The notes: generated from the sequence alone by a model not told the origin. 64,000 bases of DNA from Adenanthera pavonina (GCA_026686845.1 JAIVEN010000015.1:22673501-22737500), one strand, 5' to 3'; counted from the first letter of the stretch, positions 22,126 to 33,954 are shown. Numbers and translations: made by a program.

Positions 22126-23483
22126 TCATATTCTACGAATACCAAGTGATTTTACATGATCAACATATATATCTCTGGGTATTGGCTTGGTAAAGGGATC
22201 AGCAATCATTTGACGTGTAGGAATATGGCGAATTGTAACACTTTTCTGTGCTATGGCATCTCTTACAAAATTATACTTGGTGCCTATGTGCTTTATCTTA
22301 CTATGATACTTGGGATCTTTAGTGTAGGCTATGGCAACCTGGCTATCACAGTTTATCAAAATTAGATCCAATTTATCACCAATGATCCCTAAGTGTTTTA
22401 TGAATCTTTTCAACCATACTGCTTCTTGTACTGCTGCAGAACATGCAACGAACTCTGCTTCCATGGTAATCAAAGCAATACAACTCTATTTCTTACTACA
22501 CCAAGATATAGCTCCATTGTTTAGCAGAAAAACATATCCAGAAGTCGATTTGCGCTCATCTAGATCTCTTCCCCAATCTGCATCGGAGTATCCTACCAAG
22601 CGTAAATCGCTTCCTTGATAACATAGGGCATAATCTGCTGTGCCTTGCAAATATCTCAGGATTCTCTTCACAGCTTTCTAATGTTTCAGTCCAGGGTTTG
22701 ACTGGTACCTACTGACCAAACCAACTACATAACATATGTCTGGTCTCATACACATCATGACATACGTTAAACTACCAACTGTACTGGAATAAGGGACTCT
22801 TTCATCATCTTCTTTTCAGACTCAATCTGAGGACACATATCTCGGCTCAAATTTTCTCCTCTTGAAATAGGGGTGTCCATAGGTTTACAGTTTTTCATGT
22901 TGAATCGCTCAAGAATTTTCTCAATGTAATTTTTCTGAGAAAGGGATATTAATTTTCTTGGACGATCTCTATGGATCTTAACTCCTAGTATATAATCAGC
23001 TTCACCCATGTCTTTCATTTCAAAATTCGAAGATAGTCATTCTTTGATAGCTATAATCAATTTTAGACTATTTCTGGCTAATAGTATATCATCCACATAA
23101 AGGGATAATATCACAAGATTCTTTTCAAAATTCTTGATGTATACACAGTGGTCCTTGTCGATCATCTGGAAATCGTACGAGGTTATAGCTTGGTGAAACT
23201 TCAAATACCACTGTTTGGATGATTGTTTAAGTCCGTAAATGGACCTTTTTAACTTGCAGACTTTATTCTCTTTCCCTTTCTCAATGAAACCTAATGGCTG
23301 TTGTATATAGATTTTTTCATCCAGTTCACCATTTAAAAATGCGGTTTTTACATCCATCTGATGTAATTCTAAATTTAAACTTGTTACTATTGCCAGAATT
23401 AGTCTTATGGAGTTAAAACACACAACAGGGGAATAAGTATCTTCATAATCTATACCTTCCTGTTGAGTATACCCTTTTGCCAC
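22126..23483 (-). pseudogene. Copia reverse transcriptase and RNase H remnant
   Basis: RT: QMDVKTAFLNGELDEKIYIQ, a YGLKQSSKQWY motif and an intact YVDDILLA catalytic site (23037-23483). It continues in other frames through MKDMGEADYILGVKI (22767-23018). RNase H: GYSDADWGRDLDERKSTSGY (22486-22671) and MEAEFVACSAAVQEAVWLKR to the end at 22126. At least three breaks separate the pieces. Confidence 0.9.
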
Positions 23484-23493
23484 TAATCAAGCA

Positions 23494-25055
23494 TTGTATC
23501 GTTCAATCGATCCATCTACATTTCTCTTAATTTTGAGAATCCATTTATTCCCAATTGCCTTACGTCCAGATGGAAGATTGACCAAATCCCAGACTTGGTT
23601 TATCCTCATTGAATTCATTTCCTCTTCCATTGCTTTCTTCCATTCATTACTAGCAGGGCATGATAAAGCCTCATGTATTGAATTAGGCTCATCATAATCT
23701 TGTAGGGTAACTCTAAGTGCAGTCCCTTCTATTAGGAAACGTCTCTTTGGTACACTTTCTTTGTTACATCTCCGCAGTGGGATCTCTTGTAAGTTATTAT
23801 GTTCTTGAACAGAATCTTGTACTTATCCTTGTGAGCTCCCGCTCGAATTAGGAGGCTGAGGTATATAAATTTGTTCCTCAGTTTCTTCATGTATCTCATA
23901 AAGGAATACAGTACGATCTACCTCACCCCTGCTAGGAAATTCATTTTCTAGAAATGTTGCATCCCTAGATTCTATTTCAGTGACACTTCCATCCTGGTTT
24001 TCTCTAATGAAAGCGTAACCCTTAGATTGTTCAGAGTATCCAATAAAGATACATTTCTTCCCTCTTGAACCTATTTTTCCATATTTGTGGGAAGTATCAT
24101 GGACATAAACTGTCGACCCCCAGGGTTTTAAAATATTTAAATCCGGCTTACGATTTGCCCATAGCTCATAGGGTGTTGATGTGACCGATTTTGAAGGCAC
24201 ACAGTTAAGTATGAAGGCTGCTGTTAAAATTGCATCTCCCCAATACGAAATGGGTAGATTGGCTTGTGCCATCATGGACCTAACCATGTCTAGTAATGTT
24301 CTATTCCTTCTTTCGGCTACACCATTTTGTTGTGGGGTGCCAAGGATTGTAAATTACCTTACTATTCCCTTTTCTTCACAGAGCTTTTTGAATTGATCCG
24401 ATAAATATTCACGTATGTGATCGGTTCTTAATGCTTTAATTTTCTTGTCCATTTAATTTTTAGCTAAGTTCATGTATCGTCTAAAACATTATAGTGCTTC
24501 ATATTTATGTGACATCAAATAGATATAACCAAATCGCGAGTAATCATCAATGAAAGTGATGAAATAAACAGCTACATGTTTTGCCCTAACACTCATAGGA
24601 CCACAAACATCTGAATGAATTAATTGCAATGGAGTTTCTGTCCTAGTTCCAGTTCCAAATGGTTTTCTAGTTGCTTTACCAGCCAGGCAATGCTCACACA
24701 ATGACATTTCCATTTTATCAATTGCACCTAGTAGTCCTTCTTTAGCTAGTTTAATCATTCTATTTTGATTAATATGTCCTAGTCTAGCATGCCAAGCATT
24801 CATGTCAACATTTGAATTGGAAGAAGTTGCAAAGCAATCATGCATATAAAATACATCAACAATGTCCATAACAAAGAACTTCTTTGAAAGAAAAGCTGAA
24901 CCATAAAAGGTTGTCCTTAATGAAATGTCTGCTACTTTATCATGAAAATTTACATTAAACCCATAAATAAATAAGCAGGAAATAGAAACTAAGTTCCGTC
25001 GGATGTCAGGTGCATGGAGTACATCATAGAGGATCAAGGTTTTTCTACCTCGCAA
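23494..25055 (-). pseudogene. Copia integrase remnant
   Basis: The zinc-binding region is intact (WHARLGHINQNRMIKL ... LCEHCLAGKATR, HHCC) and leads into SDVCGPMSVRAKHVAVYFIT and FIDDYSRFGYIYL. Frame breaks near 24290-24490 interrupt the catalytic core. The C-terminal part (MVRSMMAQANLPISYWGDAI to the GYSEQSKGYAF region) is readable to 23823. The piece between integrase and RT (23494-23822) is broken by stops. Confidence 0.88.
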
Positions 25056-25072
25056 AGTTAATTTGCAGGTTC

Positions 25073-26130
25073 CTATGCCTTTACCTCAATTCTCGCATTA
25101 TTACCAACATAAAGCCACTTGCTTTGATTCGGCAACCGACGGTACTCTGTAAAGGATCCTCGATCCCTACTCATGTGGTCTATGGAGGCTGAGTCAATTA
25201 TCCAATAAGAAGAAATAGTTTCTATTAAAAAAACAGTACTTGAAACATAAGACATATGTGAATTAACATAATTCACTAATATCTTTTCACATTCATTTTA
25301 CTCAAGGCAATCCCTTGCAAAACGACCCATTTTCAAGCAGGAATAGCACTTAACCTTACTCAGGTCAGTCTTCTTCTTCTTTCCGCCTTTCTTCCCTTTT
25401 TTCTTGAAAGGTTTATTTCCCTTTTTAAATTTCAGACCATTCTTCTTACCCTTTCTTTGATATTTCTTGGCCTTTTTGAATTTGGGCTTAGGGTTAGAAG
25501 TTCCTGCTTCTTCGGTCAGATAGGCTTGTCCAGATGCTCTGTAGGCCTCTAAACGTTCATCTTCAAGCTCCAGGTGTTTCGCCACATCACTAAAAGTGTT
25601 TATATTCTCATTATGGATTAAGTTGACTTTCATGTGTTCCCAACTTGAAGGGAGTGACTTATGATAGCCTGGATCTGCTATTCATCAGACAATTCATGCC
25701 CAGCTTCCTTCAGTTCTCTGATCATGCTGGCCATCTCTCGTAGATGTTGTTTCATAGGAGTATTAGGCCTTAACTTATAAGTATCAAACTTAATTGTGAG
25801 CCTTCTTAGTTTGGTGGTAGAGGTACCTCCAAACTTATCCTTTAATGCTGTCCACATGGTTTGTGCAATTGAATATTTCTCATACTCACACATTAGGTCA
25901 TTGGCCATAGTGCCCAGCATAGTAATACGTGCTATGCTGTTCTTCCTTTTCCAGGCCATGCAGACCTCTTGGTCTCTCCTATGTTAGGCTGTATTGCCGG
26001 CTTCTGGTTGTGCCATGACTACAATCAGTGGCTCTACAGTTTCTTATTCTTCCAATATATATGAAATCTTTTGGTACCAGATGTCCCAATTATCCCCATT
26101 TAGTTTATCTTCCTTGTTCAGCTTAGCCAT
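25073..26130 (-). pseudogene. Copia gag and protease remnant
   Basis: Gag begins at an ATG at 26128-26130 (MAKLNKEDKLNGDNWDIWYQ), with stops soon after. It continues at 25678-25959 (MWTALKDKFGGTST, MKQHLREMASMIREL) and 25298-25633, which is lysine-rich and ends in a zinc knuckle CYSCLKMGRFARDC whose histidine is replaced by arginine. The protease region reads WIIDSASIDHMS where WxxDSGAxxHM is usual, so the catalytic DSG is altered. Both changes support long inactivity. Confidence 0.87.
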
Positions 26131-26599
26131 TATACTCTTGGTCACCATTCTCAAATCAGTTACTAAACTATCTCACATAAAGGACTTCTATTATTGAGCT
26201 GAATTAAAGAATATATTAATAAAATATACATGTAGCACAGTACAATATACAATGTCATATACTTGTATTATTTCTTATTGAACAATAATAATTTCATTGG
26301 TTCCATGATCAGGAGACCACAAGTGTATCTCCCATCACATGGATGCTAGTGTTATCATTATTTTCTATTAAAATTTTAATACAAGTACTAGAATAATTAA
26401 CTCAAAAAAAATCGTATTTTAAGAGCTCCCACTCAAATAAAGTATAAAAAAAATAAAATCCATACAAGAACATAGTCATTGTACAAAAAAAATTAATAAA
26501 TAAAAAAATATACATAAATTAAACAGGAAAACAGAAATTAATAATTTTCCTCTCAAGTATACGATTCGATATTTTCATAGCTCTATTAATTGCATCGAC

Positions 26600-27037
26600 T
26601 CAGGTGTAATCTGAATATTTCTTATTTTGTGTATTCAGATTTTCTCTTAACTTAATAATGACGTTCGCGAAGAACTCAGCATCTTCCATATTCACTACAA
26701 AGTGTGAATACTTTACAAGAATTGGATACAAGTCTTTGAAATGTTTTATTTTTGTTGCATCCATATTTGCTATGTCTTGTGCTATAGAGTGGATAAGGGG
26801 TTGATCTACTTCTTGATCTTCAATTTTAGGCTCTTCAAAAACAATTTCATCTTCCTTTGATCCATTTGAATCTGTATACACTTCTTGAAGTTCCTCAGGA
26901 TTTTCTTCTCCTTCTAGAAATTCCTCATCAGGATCTTCATAAAAAAATTCACCCTCTGGAATAAGTTCTTCCAAATACTCATATCTTGGAGAACCATATC
27001 CAACTATTTTAGTGCTTTCAGAATTCTCTTGCTTCAT
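26600..27037 (-). CDS. Acidic leader ORF of the Copia element, unknown function
   Basis: An intact 145-codon ORF between the 5' LTR and gag, starting MKQENSESTKIVGYGSPRYE. It is strongly acidic in its first 80 residues (runs of E and D), with a more ordinary C-terminal half. I recognise no domain. It is unusual that this is the only undamaged ORF in the element. It could be an accessory protein, a captured host fragment or chance. Confidence 0.35.
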   Translation of the reverse strand: MKQENSESTKIVGYGSPRYEYLEELIPEGEFFYEDPDEEFLEGEENPEELQEVYTDSNGSKEDEIVFEEPKIEDQEVDQPLIHSIAQDIANMDATKIKHFKDLYPILVKYSHFVVNMEDAEFFANVIIKLRENLNTQNKKYSDYT

Positions 27038-28255
27038 TATTTTTTACCTTCAATAAAATAGTAGGAATTATTAAAATAATTTAATTTTTTTAAATTAAAA
27101 AAATGTACTGAAATAGCTTTAAACAGATCCAAAATTACCTCAAAACTAGATAAATAGTATATCAAATTGAAGATCTCAAATTTAGGAATTTTTAGAAGCA
27201 AATCATGGAAAAAAATACCGCTACACGTGCCCCCACGCGCCCCAAGAATGTCCAGACTACAAAAAAATGAAAAAAAATTAAGTCCATGTGCGAGGGGGGC
27301 GCGTGAACTCCACGCGCTGGAGTATACGATGATTTCGGCTACACGCGCCGGCCATACATCTTCCACTCGTCGCCGGCGTTTTGACAATATCCTCCACGTG
27401 GCCAAATCACGTGCTGATGGGCCCCAAGCGCCACATCAGCAATCCCAACCTTTTTTTTTTTGTTTATGGGCCCAATGTCTCGACACAAAAAAATTTTTTT
27501 TTTAATTTAATTTTTTTAATAGGGCCGAAGGATGCCGGCCCATAACAAAAAAATTATTTTTTTTTTGTTGGGCTGGTCTACCGTGACCCAAAAAAATTTT
27601 TTTTTATACGCAGCCCATTGTCAGTTTTAGTTTTTTTTTTTTCAAAGGTAAAACAACATGTCGTTTTGGCGTTTCGCCAAAACGACGAGTCGCTGAAGTC
27701 ATCCCTGACCTTCCACCGGGTTAACCCGACCCGGTACGAACCCGGCGGCGGACCCGCGAACCCACCACCGTTTTTTGCCGTTTTCTTCTTCGTCTAGCGT
27801 CCATTTGAAGCGATATTGGTGTCATTTTTCTCGTTGTCCTCTACATGATAATAGCCTCCTTTTGTCCAAAAAATTGTGATTTTAATAAATCCAATTTTTT
27901 GAATTTCCTCCGCAGACGAAACGTTTTTTGGCATCCAGTGTTCATTTAATACAATTTTAGTAGCCTTTTATTTGTATTTTTATTCTCTACACGATGGTGT
28001 ACATATTTTCTAGGAAAAGATTATTTTTACAGAACTCACAAAACTGTACCGTGTATAAATTTTTTTTAAATTTTTAGATCCCCTATACCGAATCCTATTT
28101 GCATATCTTATGAGTATAAACAGTATACAAAATTATACAAAAAAAACTCATAAGAAAAATATACCGTATGCAAATTATGGAACTCAGAGAAATAATTTCT
28201 AATTTTCAAGTGAAAAATTTTTGTAGCGGATATAGATTTTTCCTGAATCTAAACT
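27038..28255 (-). other. Untranslated leader of the minus-strand Copia element
   Basis: Contains A/T homopolymer runs, a G+C-rich block (27660-27780) with a perfect 12-bp hairpin and a CGGGTTAACCCG palindrome (27717-27728), and no convincing ORF. Confidence 0.6.
27660..27686. other. Perfect 12-bp hairpin with 3-nt loop in the Copia leader
   Basis: GTCGTTTTGGCG (27660-27671), TTT, CGCCAAAACGAC (27675-27686). It would be present in the genomic RNA of the element. Confidence 0.85.
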
Positions 28256-28256
28256 C

Positions 28257-28269
28257 ATTCTCTGATACC
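28257..28269 (-). promoter_or_regulatory. Primer-binding site (initiator tRNA-Met)
   Basis: The minus strand reads TGGTATCAGAGAA two bases after the 5' LTR, matching the tRNA-Met(i) site TGGTATCAGAG. Confidence 0.9.
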
Positions 28270-28271
28270 AA

Positions 28272-28699
28272 TGAAAGAATAAATAGATAAGAAAGGTATA
28301 CATACCGATCGAGAAGTATACTTCCACTGAGAGAATGAAAATACCAAGCGGTGGAAATAAAGTCACTCGGACTTTTTTTTGGTTCACAATAGGAAACACT
28401 TTTGAAAGAATATTGTCAGGATATTGAGTTAGAGATGACCAAGAGAAAAATTATGAGAGGGAGCCCGAGCATTGTTTTGAAAAGAGTCAGTTCTTTCTGA
28501 AAAAAACACCCCACTCTGAGATGATGCTGCACGATTGTTTTTTTTCTCTATCGTGTGTTGTGTGTGGGATTGGTTACTCTTAAACCGTTCCCTCCCTCTT
28601 ATCTCAATTTAATAATTATAAAAGCTTATTAATTTATTTTGGACTTGGGCTCTTTTCTTTTGGATCTGAACTTCCACCCATCAAGGGTGTAATCCAACA
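28272..28699 (-). repeat. 5' LTR of the minus-strand Copia element
   Basis: Pairs with 20562-20990; ends TAATCCAACA at the TAAAC duplication. Confidence 0.93.
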
Positions 28700-29080
28700 T
28701 AAACAAAATAGGAAAAATAGAAGTAGGGTTGTAATGTTGAGTGTTTAAAGTGTTTGTGTTTATGCGATGATGTTGGATGTCCTCCTGCTTAGCTGATTCC
28801 CACTATTTATAGTTGTTTTCAATGACAGTTATCCAGCATCCACAAGTGCCATATTTCATGCGTCTACTCTCAAGATTTCAACTCCCCAGTCACAAACTTG
28901 ATCACGTACTCCCTGGTTTCACTCCCACTTCCTTTAGCCGCAGTGAACTTTGCTTCCCGCGCTTATTATTAACGTCTCCTTAATTATCTGCCTCTGCCTC
29001 AATAATAGCCATGTGACATTTGCCAATTATCACTATTAAAAATATAAAATTTATCAGTCCTATTTAAGGCCTAATAATTA

Positions 29081-29344
29081 CTACCTCTGATTCTTAATAT
29101 AAAACTCTTTTAACTGAATCACGTAGATTCAGAATTAGAATTAAAACTAATTAACTACCTCGATTTCTCCAAAAATCTCAATATTTTTTCAAAACTACCC
29201 TTATTTAATCTCTTTCTCTTTCTCTTTGGATACATTAAATAGGGGCATTTTTTGGAAATGTATAATAAATACTACTTTGTATATTGTAAAGGGTCTTATA
29301 TTTAGAATAAGGATAAAACATCCTATATATAGGACCGGAGGGAG
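29081..29344. mobile_element. Stowaway-like MITE
   Basis: The right end is CCGGAGGGAG followed by TA, the reverse of the CTCCCTCCG terminus typical of plant Stowaway/Mariner MITEs. The left end CTACCTCTGATTC is a decayed match preceded by TA. Inner ends are related (TATAAAACTC / reverse of ATAAAACATCC). Length about 264 bp. Confidence 0.6.
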
Positions 29345-32232
29345 TAGTAAATAATTTCATAAAAATTGGGTCTTCTAATATGGCCTTTTAAGCAATATAA
29401 TGTTTAGCCCAATTTTTATTTTTAGGCCAAACATTATCATATAATTTATATTTAATTTTTCTTCCATAAAAATTTTCAAAATAACTTAAGATCTTATTGT
29501 AAAACTTATTTTTTTTGTTTTTTGCTTTAGATTTTTTTATATTATTTTTAAAATACTTATTTAAAACTTAAATTTTATTTTTTTATATGTAACATATTAA
29601 TTTATTTAATATATACATAAACTTTATATGCATATTCTAAAATTTAAAATTTATCATATCCAACATATTGTATTGTGCCGTATCATATCTGGTATTCATA
29701 ACCATAAATGTGCATAATAGATTTTTGGACTTACGATACCTGATAAGACAAGTTTTAGGCAGCGTGTTTGGGTTGGCACGTATTTGGGCTCCGGGTGTTA
29801 CACAACCTTGTTGCTTGTGGGATAGTTGCCATTTGCATATTTTGGTCTCCTCCTTCATGCATACTTCCCTCTTAAATATCTCATTTTTGGCTTCCGATAT
29901 TTCATAATGGTCCTTTCATGCTTTTGCGTTTTCCGTCTACATCATTAGGTTGACTCATAATCGCGTTGCGTCTGGGACACGAGTCGTGTCACAGGACCGC
30001 CAGTTGCCTGTTACATTTCGTCGTTTATGTCTCCAGTCACATTTTTATCTCCACAATTATCACAATTCTGGCTTCATTTCCTTATTTATTTTTTATTATC
30101 AAAACAAACCTTCACATGATCCAAAAAATTCAAGATCTGTGTCATAGTAATAGAATTAGGTTCTTCTTATTTTTAATTTATAATTTTTTTAGTAAGTAAT
30201 TTAATTTTGAGCATACCAATCTTTATACACAAATCAGCACAAGTGATTTTATTTTGAGATATTAAAAAAGAAGAGGGGGGAAAAATAAGAAGACAAGAAC
30301 CATAAGATGAGGGCTACGCAAACAGATGTACGGTGACAGTGATCCGTTAACGGCGACTCAGTCACACGCGTTTTAGGAGTAGGACAGCCTCATTCCTTGA
30401 ACCGTACGGCGCACACGACGCATATCCAAAGCATTGTATACTTTTAATTAAGCTTCAATTTTTTTTGTAAAAAAAAAAGCTACAATAAAATATTAAAATT
30501 TTGATGTTAGAAAAATGTTTTAATTATTTTTCTGAAAGATATTTTTACAGCAAAAAAATTATAACTCACTTTTTAAATTTATGAGAAATATTATCATTTT
30601 TAACTATAGAATTTTAAAACTTTTACAATGATTTTCTTTGGAATGACAAAATTGAATTCTTTTAAATCCTATGAATAATTTTAATTTTGAAACAATATAT
30701 ATATATATATCAATATCAATATATTTATATCAATTAAACTTTTTAAGAAGCCACACTATTTCTATCACTTTGATTTCTGCTTTATGTCTAATTGGAGAGA
30801 ACTTACATGTAAGTATTTTAGAATTTAATTAGAAAGAAAAAATAGAATTTACATGGTAACTGGCAACCATTTTAAGACATTTTTTTAAAATGAATTTTTT
30901 TTTTGTCATAGACAAGAAATATTTTCATTGGTAGTATGGATTAATCTCCATTAAATACTGAAAGCAAATGATTAACCCCTCGTGTACTTTCTTTCTTTTT
31001 TTAAGGAAATGAAAAAACAAAAAATGAGAGAGTGAAGACATTGGGAGCCATAGTTCCCCAAGTTTTCCATTTTCACTTTAAATTATATGTATTTTTATTT
31101 AATTTTTAGATATTAAATAGAGATTATGAATATTTAGCCTCCAAAATTTGTTTAGGTTGAACTTCTTATATGTTCTTCATCATTGAAAAAAAATAATAAA
31201 AACCTACTCCAAATGCCCTGCTCCCCATAATATGTATTAATTAAATAGAAATAATATATATGTTATTAGTTTATTGAAATATTTTTATATTAAAAAGTGA
31301 TGTTTAACTTCTATATTATACATGGTAATTTTTTTTATCAAATTGTTTAAATATAACAAATATTAATTATTATAAAAAGATTGAGCAATTATATGAATAT
31401 ATTTATTTTATTATTTAATTTACAGATAGAAATTTCACAGATAAAATTTTTAAGATTAATTAAGTGTGTCAAACATTTATGGGCAAAAAGAATATAATTT
31501 CATAGAGTTTATATTTTAGACCAATATATAATAACATATAAAAATATATTAAAATGATAAATTTTTTTTTCCTTAAAATTTATATAAAATCAATTTTTTT
31601 AAAAAACAAAAGGTTGCCCCCACTCTATTTATCTCGGCTCCTCCCCTGAAAAGAGGAAAATTACTTCAGAGTTTAGAGCATGAATTTCTTCACCCTTATT
31701 CTAATCCAAACCAAAGCCTAATAAAGCGGAATTTCATATTTCTCAATTATCTGATTGTTATGCATATATATATATATATATATTTTCATTATTCCTATTA
31801 AAATCATCGTATATTATAAAAACGAAATTGGTTTTTCGTGTTCCTCCACTATTCAACTTTCAGAGTTTCGACCTGCGTGCATTTTGATTAAAAAAAAATG
31901 GCGTGACCCATGAGACGGGATGGAATTATTTTAGTTTTTTCTATTTTCGAAAAGTAAAAACAAGAAGTTTTGAAGTGAAAATGTATTGAGAAATTAAATA
32001 AAAGAAAGAGCATCCAACGGTTGAAAAAAAAAAGGCTAATTTTGTGCTTCGTCGGGCAACCTTGCATCATGGCTATTGACGACGGAGTTTCTCGCCGGCC
32101 GCTGCCGCGATGAATTTAATTATTACCACAGTCCACTATTCAACTATGTAAGGGGGGAAAAGGAAACTCATGGTAATACGTATTCTTACGCGCTGCATTG
32201 GCGAGAGTACACCTAATTATACCTAACGTAAC
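29345..32232. other. AT-rich intergenic DNA
   Basis: No supported gene. A G+C-richer patch at 30304-30430 has no ORF. An (AT)n microsatellite lies at 31764-31782. A 14-codon ATG at about 32070 (MAIDDGVSRRPLPR) is probably chance. Confidence 0.6.
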
Positions 32233-32239
32233 TATAAAT
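32233..32239 (+). promoter_or_regulatory. Candidate TATA box of the ATL gene
   Basis: TATAAAT about 205 bp before the start codon, at the edge between AT-rich DNA and the G+C-richer leader. Position only; the transcription start is inferred. Confidence 0.45.
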
Positions 32240-32345
32240 CAAAATGTTTGCCCGTAGCTTCTAGTACTCAGTTCAGTCACAGCCAGTAGTCGCAGTACTG
32301 AGTGAGTTCATACTTCATTCATATTGTGCCCTCCGGAGGGCCTTT

Positions 32346-32408
32346 ATGCCCCTGTCAGCCGCCGCCGCCGCCGCCTCTACCGCACCTAGTCCTCCGCCTA
32401 CGTCGTAG
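32346..32408 (+). CDS. Upstream ORF in the ATL leader (20 codons)
   Basis: ATG followed by MPLSAAAAAASTAPSPPPTS and a stop, ending 28 bases before the main ATG. The alanine run comes from a GCC repeat. If transcription starts near the TATA candidate it lies in the 5' leader and could lower initiation at the main start. Confidence 0.45.
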   Translation: MPLSAAAAAASTAPSPPPTS

Positions 32409-32436
32409 CCGTCCGCCGTTATAATCTAGAACCACT

Positions 32437-32964
32437 ATGACAAGCCAAGATTCTCAGGGTTTTACATGGCACTACACAGAGCTGGATGACCGGCATCTGG
32501 AAATCCGAGGCCGAACGTTCTTCTTCGTGGTCGTGCTCTTCTCCATTATACTCATCGTGACCCTTCTCTTCCTCTATGCTCGCTGGATCTGGAGGTACCG
32601 GGGCCAACATCCCACCACCTACCATTCCGACGGAGCGCGCCACGCCCCGCCGCCTCCTACTCCGCCGCAGGGCCTCGACGCCGCTTCGATCAAGAAATTG
32701 CCTATAGTTTTACTCCAAAGGCCTTCCGATCCGAATTGTAAATTGGAGGAAACAGAGTGCTGTATCTGCCTCAGCACGTTCAAAGACGGAGAGAAATTGA
32801 AGGTTTTGCCCGGTTGTGACCATAGCTTCCATTGTGAGTGTGTTGATAAGTGGCTTTCTAATCACTCTACTTGTCCTCTCTGCAGATCTTCTCTCAAGGT
32901 TCATTCCCCCTTTCCCAAGATTTTAATTCAAGAACCACCCATCCGAATCAATCTTCCCTTGTAG
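32437..32964 (+). CDS. ATL-family RING-H2 E3 ubiquitin-protein ligase
   Basis: A 175-residue protein in one exon, as usual for ATL genes. One membrane segment spans residues 28-48 (FFFVVVLFSIILIVTLLFLY), then a basic stretch. The GLD motif is GLDAASIKKLP (79-89). The RING-H2 domain is at 108-149: C108, C111, C127, H129, H132, C135, C146, C149, which is C-x2-C-x15-C-x-H-x2-H-x2-C-x10-C-x2-C, with the conserved tryptophan at 139. ATL proteins sit in endomembranes or plasma membrane and transfer ubiquitin with an E2, often in defence or stress responses; the target here is unknown. The ATG chosen gives the standard short N-terminus before the membrane segment. The family is certain; the exact member is not. 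Confidence 0.95.
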   Translation: MTSQDSQGFTWHYTELDDRHLEIRGRTFFFVVVLFSIILIVTLLFLYARWIWRYRGQHPTTYHSDGARHAPPPPTPPQGLDAASIKKLPIVLLQRPSDPNCKLEETECCICLSTFKDGEKLKVLPGCDHSFHCECVDKWLSNHSTCPLCRSSLKVHSPFPKILIQEPPIRINLPL

Positions 32965-33954
32965 CTTCCTTCTACTTGTAATAATTCTCAGTAATGCTAA
33001 TCCAATGGGCGGATTTTTCTAAATGATAGGTCCGATAATTGTAAATCTCAGTTTGTGTGTATTTATTTAGACCTGAGCTGGTGATTGCAAATGGCAAAAA
33101 GATAGCAATTAGGAAAGTGGACTAGTTGAGGGACGCCACTTGTGCGATGAAAGTCCCCAAAGAAGTTAATTGGTCCTTCGAGTCAGCCTATATACATGGC
33201 TTGTATATGTGAGTCTAGAGGGACATATTATGGTCCAGCTTGTAGTTATGTTATGCAAAATGGAAGTGGAAAGTTATTAAAAACTGCATATGGGACCCCA
33301 ATATCTGAGTAGATGATTGTGTTCCATGGTCAGTGCTGATTCATTGTGCTCTATGCATAGGCGAGTGAGTCAGGGCGATGCTTTCTGTGTTGTTAAAGGG
33401 TGGATTGTCGCCTTAATTACTTGGAAAGCTACATTGGTGCGACCCCACCTTTTATGTGATGAGTTGGGAACTCGGTGCTTTCCAGTGAGATCAATGGTGG
33501 TAGTAATAGTATGGATAAGATTAAGATAATGCGCTTCTGGTTCTGGAATTTGAAGTTGGGTTGCTCTTGCTGTGATCAACAGTAGCAATCAATGCTGATA
33601 ATTAAGAACACTGGTGGGTCACTTGAGGATGGATTAATGACACGGGCGGCTTATCCAGTTTTATCTTCAAGGTATGGGCTTATGTTATGCAACTGATTAT
33701 TGCGAGATGCTTCTGTGCGTGAGGCATCTCCTTTCTTCTTCAGGGTCATGTAGAGGAAAAAAGTAATTAATAATCAATGTTAATTTCTTTTACAAGTTTC
33801 CCCCTTCTCTCTCACTCCATATGCGTAAAGCCTTTTGATTCGGCTTTGGTCGGCAGTGCACCAGTTAGTTCTAGTTACTTTATTATTTTTTTAAAAAAAA
33901 TATTCCCTTTTTGAGTAATTTTAGAGACTAAGAAATTAAAAACTTGACCGTCTT

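Larger units (their letters stand above)
20562..28699 (-). mobile_element. Ty1/Copia retrotransposon, 8.1 kb, minus strand, defective
   Basis: LTRs of 429 bp (20562-20990) and 428 bp (28272-28699) start TGAAAGAATAAATAG and end TAATCCAACA, with a perfect TAAAC duplication (20557-20561, 28700-28704). On the minus strand the order is 5' LTR, PBS, long leader with an acidic ORF, gag, protease, integrase, RT, RNase H, about 1.1 kb of 3' non-coding DNA, PPT and 3' LTR. All coding parts carry stops or frameshifts. Confidence 0.93.
15527..29018 (-). mobile_element. Decayed Ty3/Gypsy element (LTR-gag-LTR remnant), host of nested insertions
   Basis: Two homologous direct repeats, about 600 and 586 bp once insertions are removed, begin TGAT and end CA. 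They flank a minus-strand Gypsy gag remnant. Pol is absent. If the repeats are LTRs, the element is internally deleted; the gag-like reading frame runs directly into the left repeat, as expected after such a deletion. The outer 5 bases (AATTT at left, TTTGC at right) do not match, so this is inference from homology and gag orientation. Confidence 0.5.
20290..29018 (-). repeat. Gypsy LTR-like copy B, interrupted by a Copia element
   Basis: 20290-20561 and 28705-29018 are the two halves; between them lies the element at 20562-28699. Copy A shows the joined site (CATAAACAATATAGG at about 15796-15810). Confidence 0.75.

Noticed and set aside
33317..33529. 70-codon ORF downstream of the ATL gene
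   Set aside because: No family resemblance, no promoter, and overlapping ORFs on the other strand.
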